Shown: piece after piece, positions 5,378 to 6,678 of the stretch
How positions within the stretch are numbered: the stretch's first letter is position 1
How the letters are laid out: each line of letters starts with the position of its first letter
Program-made: the position numbers and the translations under genes
Assembly: GCA_050122535.1 (NCBI GenBank)
Contig: JASFIT010000266.1
Span: 1-6,678, forward strand
Direction: 5' to 3'
DNA from: JASFEQ01 sp050122535
GTDB taxonomy: Bacteria > Desulfobacterota > DSM-4660 > Desulfatiglandales > HGW-15
DNA length: 6,678 nt
The notes under the pieces: generated by a model
The model's input: the letters and a program-made list of their open reading frames with translations, nothing else
Told to the model about the DNA's origin: nothing
The model's database searches: none

Positions 5378-6678
5378 TGTCGTGTTCGCTTTGGCGGAGC
5401 AGCTTTCCAGGGTTCATCATCTCACTTGGATCCACCTGCCGGCACAGGCTTTTGATCATTCCCATGCCAATCTTGCCCTTCTCCGCCTCTAGATAAGGGG
5501 CGTGATCTATGCCGACGCCATGCTGATGGCTGATGGTCCCGCCGTTTGCCACGATGGCCTCTGAGGCAACGCTTTTTAAACGCTGCCATCGTGCAAGGGC
5601 TTCTTCATGGGTCTTACCAATACGAAAGAGGAAGGTCGTATAAATGCTCGCGCCCTGTGCATAGATATGAGACAGGTGGGTGAACACGTGAATGGGCTCA
5701 TGTTCATTGGAGGCCGTACCGTTCAAGGCAGACTCGATCACGTCTTTCAAATGATCCACGTTTTGCCAGTCAGTGGCTGTCTCCAAAGTATCTACGGCGT
5801 ACCCTCTCTCCCACAAAGTATTTCTAAGGTAAGGCACATGAAAACGACTCTCTATCCACTTACGGCCCAAATATCTGCTCATATAGAAACCGGTTGCCTG
5901 TTTGAAAACGCCTCTCGTCTCCCTTAATGCTTTTCTGCACTGCGCCCGGGTTCCAGTAACCCCAAATACCAGCATACATTTCTCAGCACCTGCGCCACGT
6001 TTCGCAAGTAGCTTTTCCAGTAATCCCACAAGGCGTCTTCTGCCACCGAGAGCAAGTTGGGTTTCTGTTTCAGCGCTGCCACTCAGCCGTAACATGGACA
6101 GGGGAATTTTTTTCTGAACGGCTTGTCGTACCGCCTTGACGCCCCTCTGCCAGTTGGGAAAAAATATACCGTAAAAACGCTCCCGAACCGGTAGGGCCGT
6201 GACGCGAATTTTGACCTCTGTCAGAATACCCAAGCGCCCCTCAGAGCCAAGCGTCACTTCGCGCAGGTCAGGGCCTGCCGCTGATGCAGGAAAGGTGGGG
6301 ATATCCAAAGTCCCAACAGGGGTCTCAACCTTACCCCCTGCGAAGAGCTGCTCTATCCGGCCATAGCGCAACGATTGCTGGCCACTGGAACGGGTCGCTA
6401 TCCAACCACCCAGCGTAGAATACTCAAAGGACTGGGGGAAATGGCCCATCGTGTAACCCTTTGCCCGAAGTTGAGCCTCAAGATCCGGACCAGCTACGCC
6501 AGCGCCAAAGGTAGCGATTTGACTTTCTTTGTCCAAGTTTATCAGGCGGTTCATCCTTCCCATATCCATGGTCAAAACCGGCTTGTCGCCCCGTTCCGGC
6601 GTGACATGACCGACCACACTTGTGCCACCACCGTAAGGTATTATGATTGCACCGGTCTCTTTGGCGTATTGGATAAGC
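5370..6678 (-). CDS. FAD-linked oxidase, alkyl-dihydroxyacetonephosphate synthase-like (5' end outside window)
   Basis: 435 complete residues are visible; the reading frame stays open to the window edge, so the N-terminus, probably around 100 residues, is missing. An internal GTG at 6617 is not the start, because the preceding codons encode the FAD/PP-loop motif PYGGGTSVVG (visible residues 14-23). Further FAD-binding-4 motifs are HFPQSFEYSTLGGWIATRSS (79-98) and LGSEGRLGILTE (143-154). The C-terminal oxidase domain has FYGIFFPNW (168-176), DTLETATDW (296-304), SIYTTF (344-349), SHQHGVGIDHAPYL (383-396) and the final MNPGKLL (421-427). The FPQSFEYSTLGGW and DTLETATDW blocks resemble AGPS, which swaps the acyl chain of acyl-DHAP for a fatty alcohol in ether-lipid synthesis, more than GlcD. 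However, the AGPS triple histidine reads H-Q-H here. Co-translation with the glycerol-3-phosphate dehydrogenase supports a substrate near DHAP; the true reaction is unknown. Confidence 0.88.
   Translation of the reverse strand, partial: LIQYAKETGAIIIPYGGGTSVVGHVTPERGDKPVLTMDMGRMNRLINLDKESQIATFGAGVAGPDLEAQLRAKGYTMGHFPQSFEYSTLGGWIATRSSGQQSLRYGRIEQLFAGGKVETPVGTLDIPTFPASAAGPDLREVTLGSEGRLGILTEVKIRVTALPVRERFYGIFFPNWQRGVKAVRQAVQKKIPLSMLRLSGSAETETQLALGGRRRLVGLLEKLLAKRGAGAEKCMLVFGVTGTRAQCRKALRETRGVFKQATGFYMSRYLGRKWIESRFHVPYLRNTLWERGYAVDTLETATDWQNVDHLKDVIESALNGTASNEHEPIHVFTHLSHIYAQGASIYTTFLFRIGKTHEEALARWQRLKSVASEAIVANGGTISHQHGVGIDHAPYLEAEKGKIGMGMIKSLCRQVDPSEMMNPGKLLRQSEHDNA

Noticed and set aside
4763..5455. 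Long plus-strand ORFs (109 and 114 codons) opposite the glycerol-3-phosphate dehydrogenase gene
   Set aside because: They lie antisense to a strongly conserved protein with all expected motifs; their composition is that of a shadow frame.
5370..6617. GTG at 6617 as the start of the FAD oxidase
   Set aside because: The frame continues to the window edge and encodes the FAD-binding motif PYGGGTSVVG across this point, so the GTG is internal and the gene is truncated by the window.

Overview
The window carries six protein-coding genes, all on the minus strand. The style of the proteins (a stand-alone receiver protein, an NAD-type 3-hydroxybutyryl-CoA dehydrogenase, an alkyl-DHAP-synthase-like FAD oxidase) and the palindromic repeats between genes suggest a Desulfobacterota (deltaproteobacterial) chromosome, perhaps an anaerobe that degrades or makes fatty acids. 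This is an inference from style; no marker gene in the window settles it. No rRNA, tRNA, CRISPR array, transposase or phage gene was seen.

Layout in transcription order (right to left). (1) 6678-5370: a 5'-truncated FAD-linked oxidase of the alkyl-dihydroxyacetonephosphate synthase (AGPS)/GlcD superfamily. It overlaps by 8 nt (2) 5377-3773, an FAD-dependent glycerol-3-phosphate dehydrogenase. Together they look like a unit acting at the glycerol-3-phosphate/DHAP node, possibly for ether lipids. (3) 3596-2745: 3-hydroxybutyryl-CoA dehydrogenase. (4) 2357-1719 hisH and (5) 1726-947 hisF, overlapping by 8 nt, encode the two subunits of imidazole-glycerol-phosphate synthase. (6) 439-71: a single-domain response regulator.

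The gene-poor gaps hold the most unusual material. Two copies of a 125-bp palindromic, MITE-like element (821-945 and 2534-2745; 122 of 125 shared bases identical) lie directly against the stop codons of hisF and of the hydroxyacyl-CoA dehydrogenase gene. The second copy is interrupted by an 87-bp segment that is itself a palindromic repeat. A third, diverged element (509-645, opposite orientation) lies upstream of the response regulator. It keeps the same central hairpin, with one C:G pair changed to T:A on both arms, but has unrelated terminal inverted repeats. The three look like one modular family of small structured repeats that may act as terminators, RNA elements or non-autonomous mobile elements. 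This family is the main candidate for something undescribed in the window.
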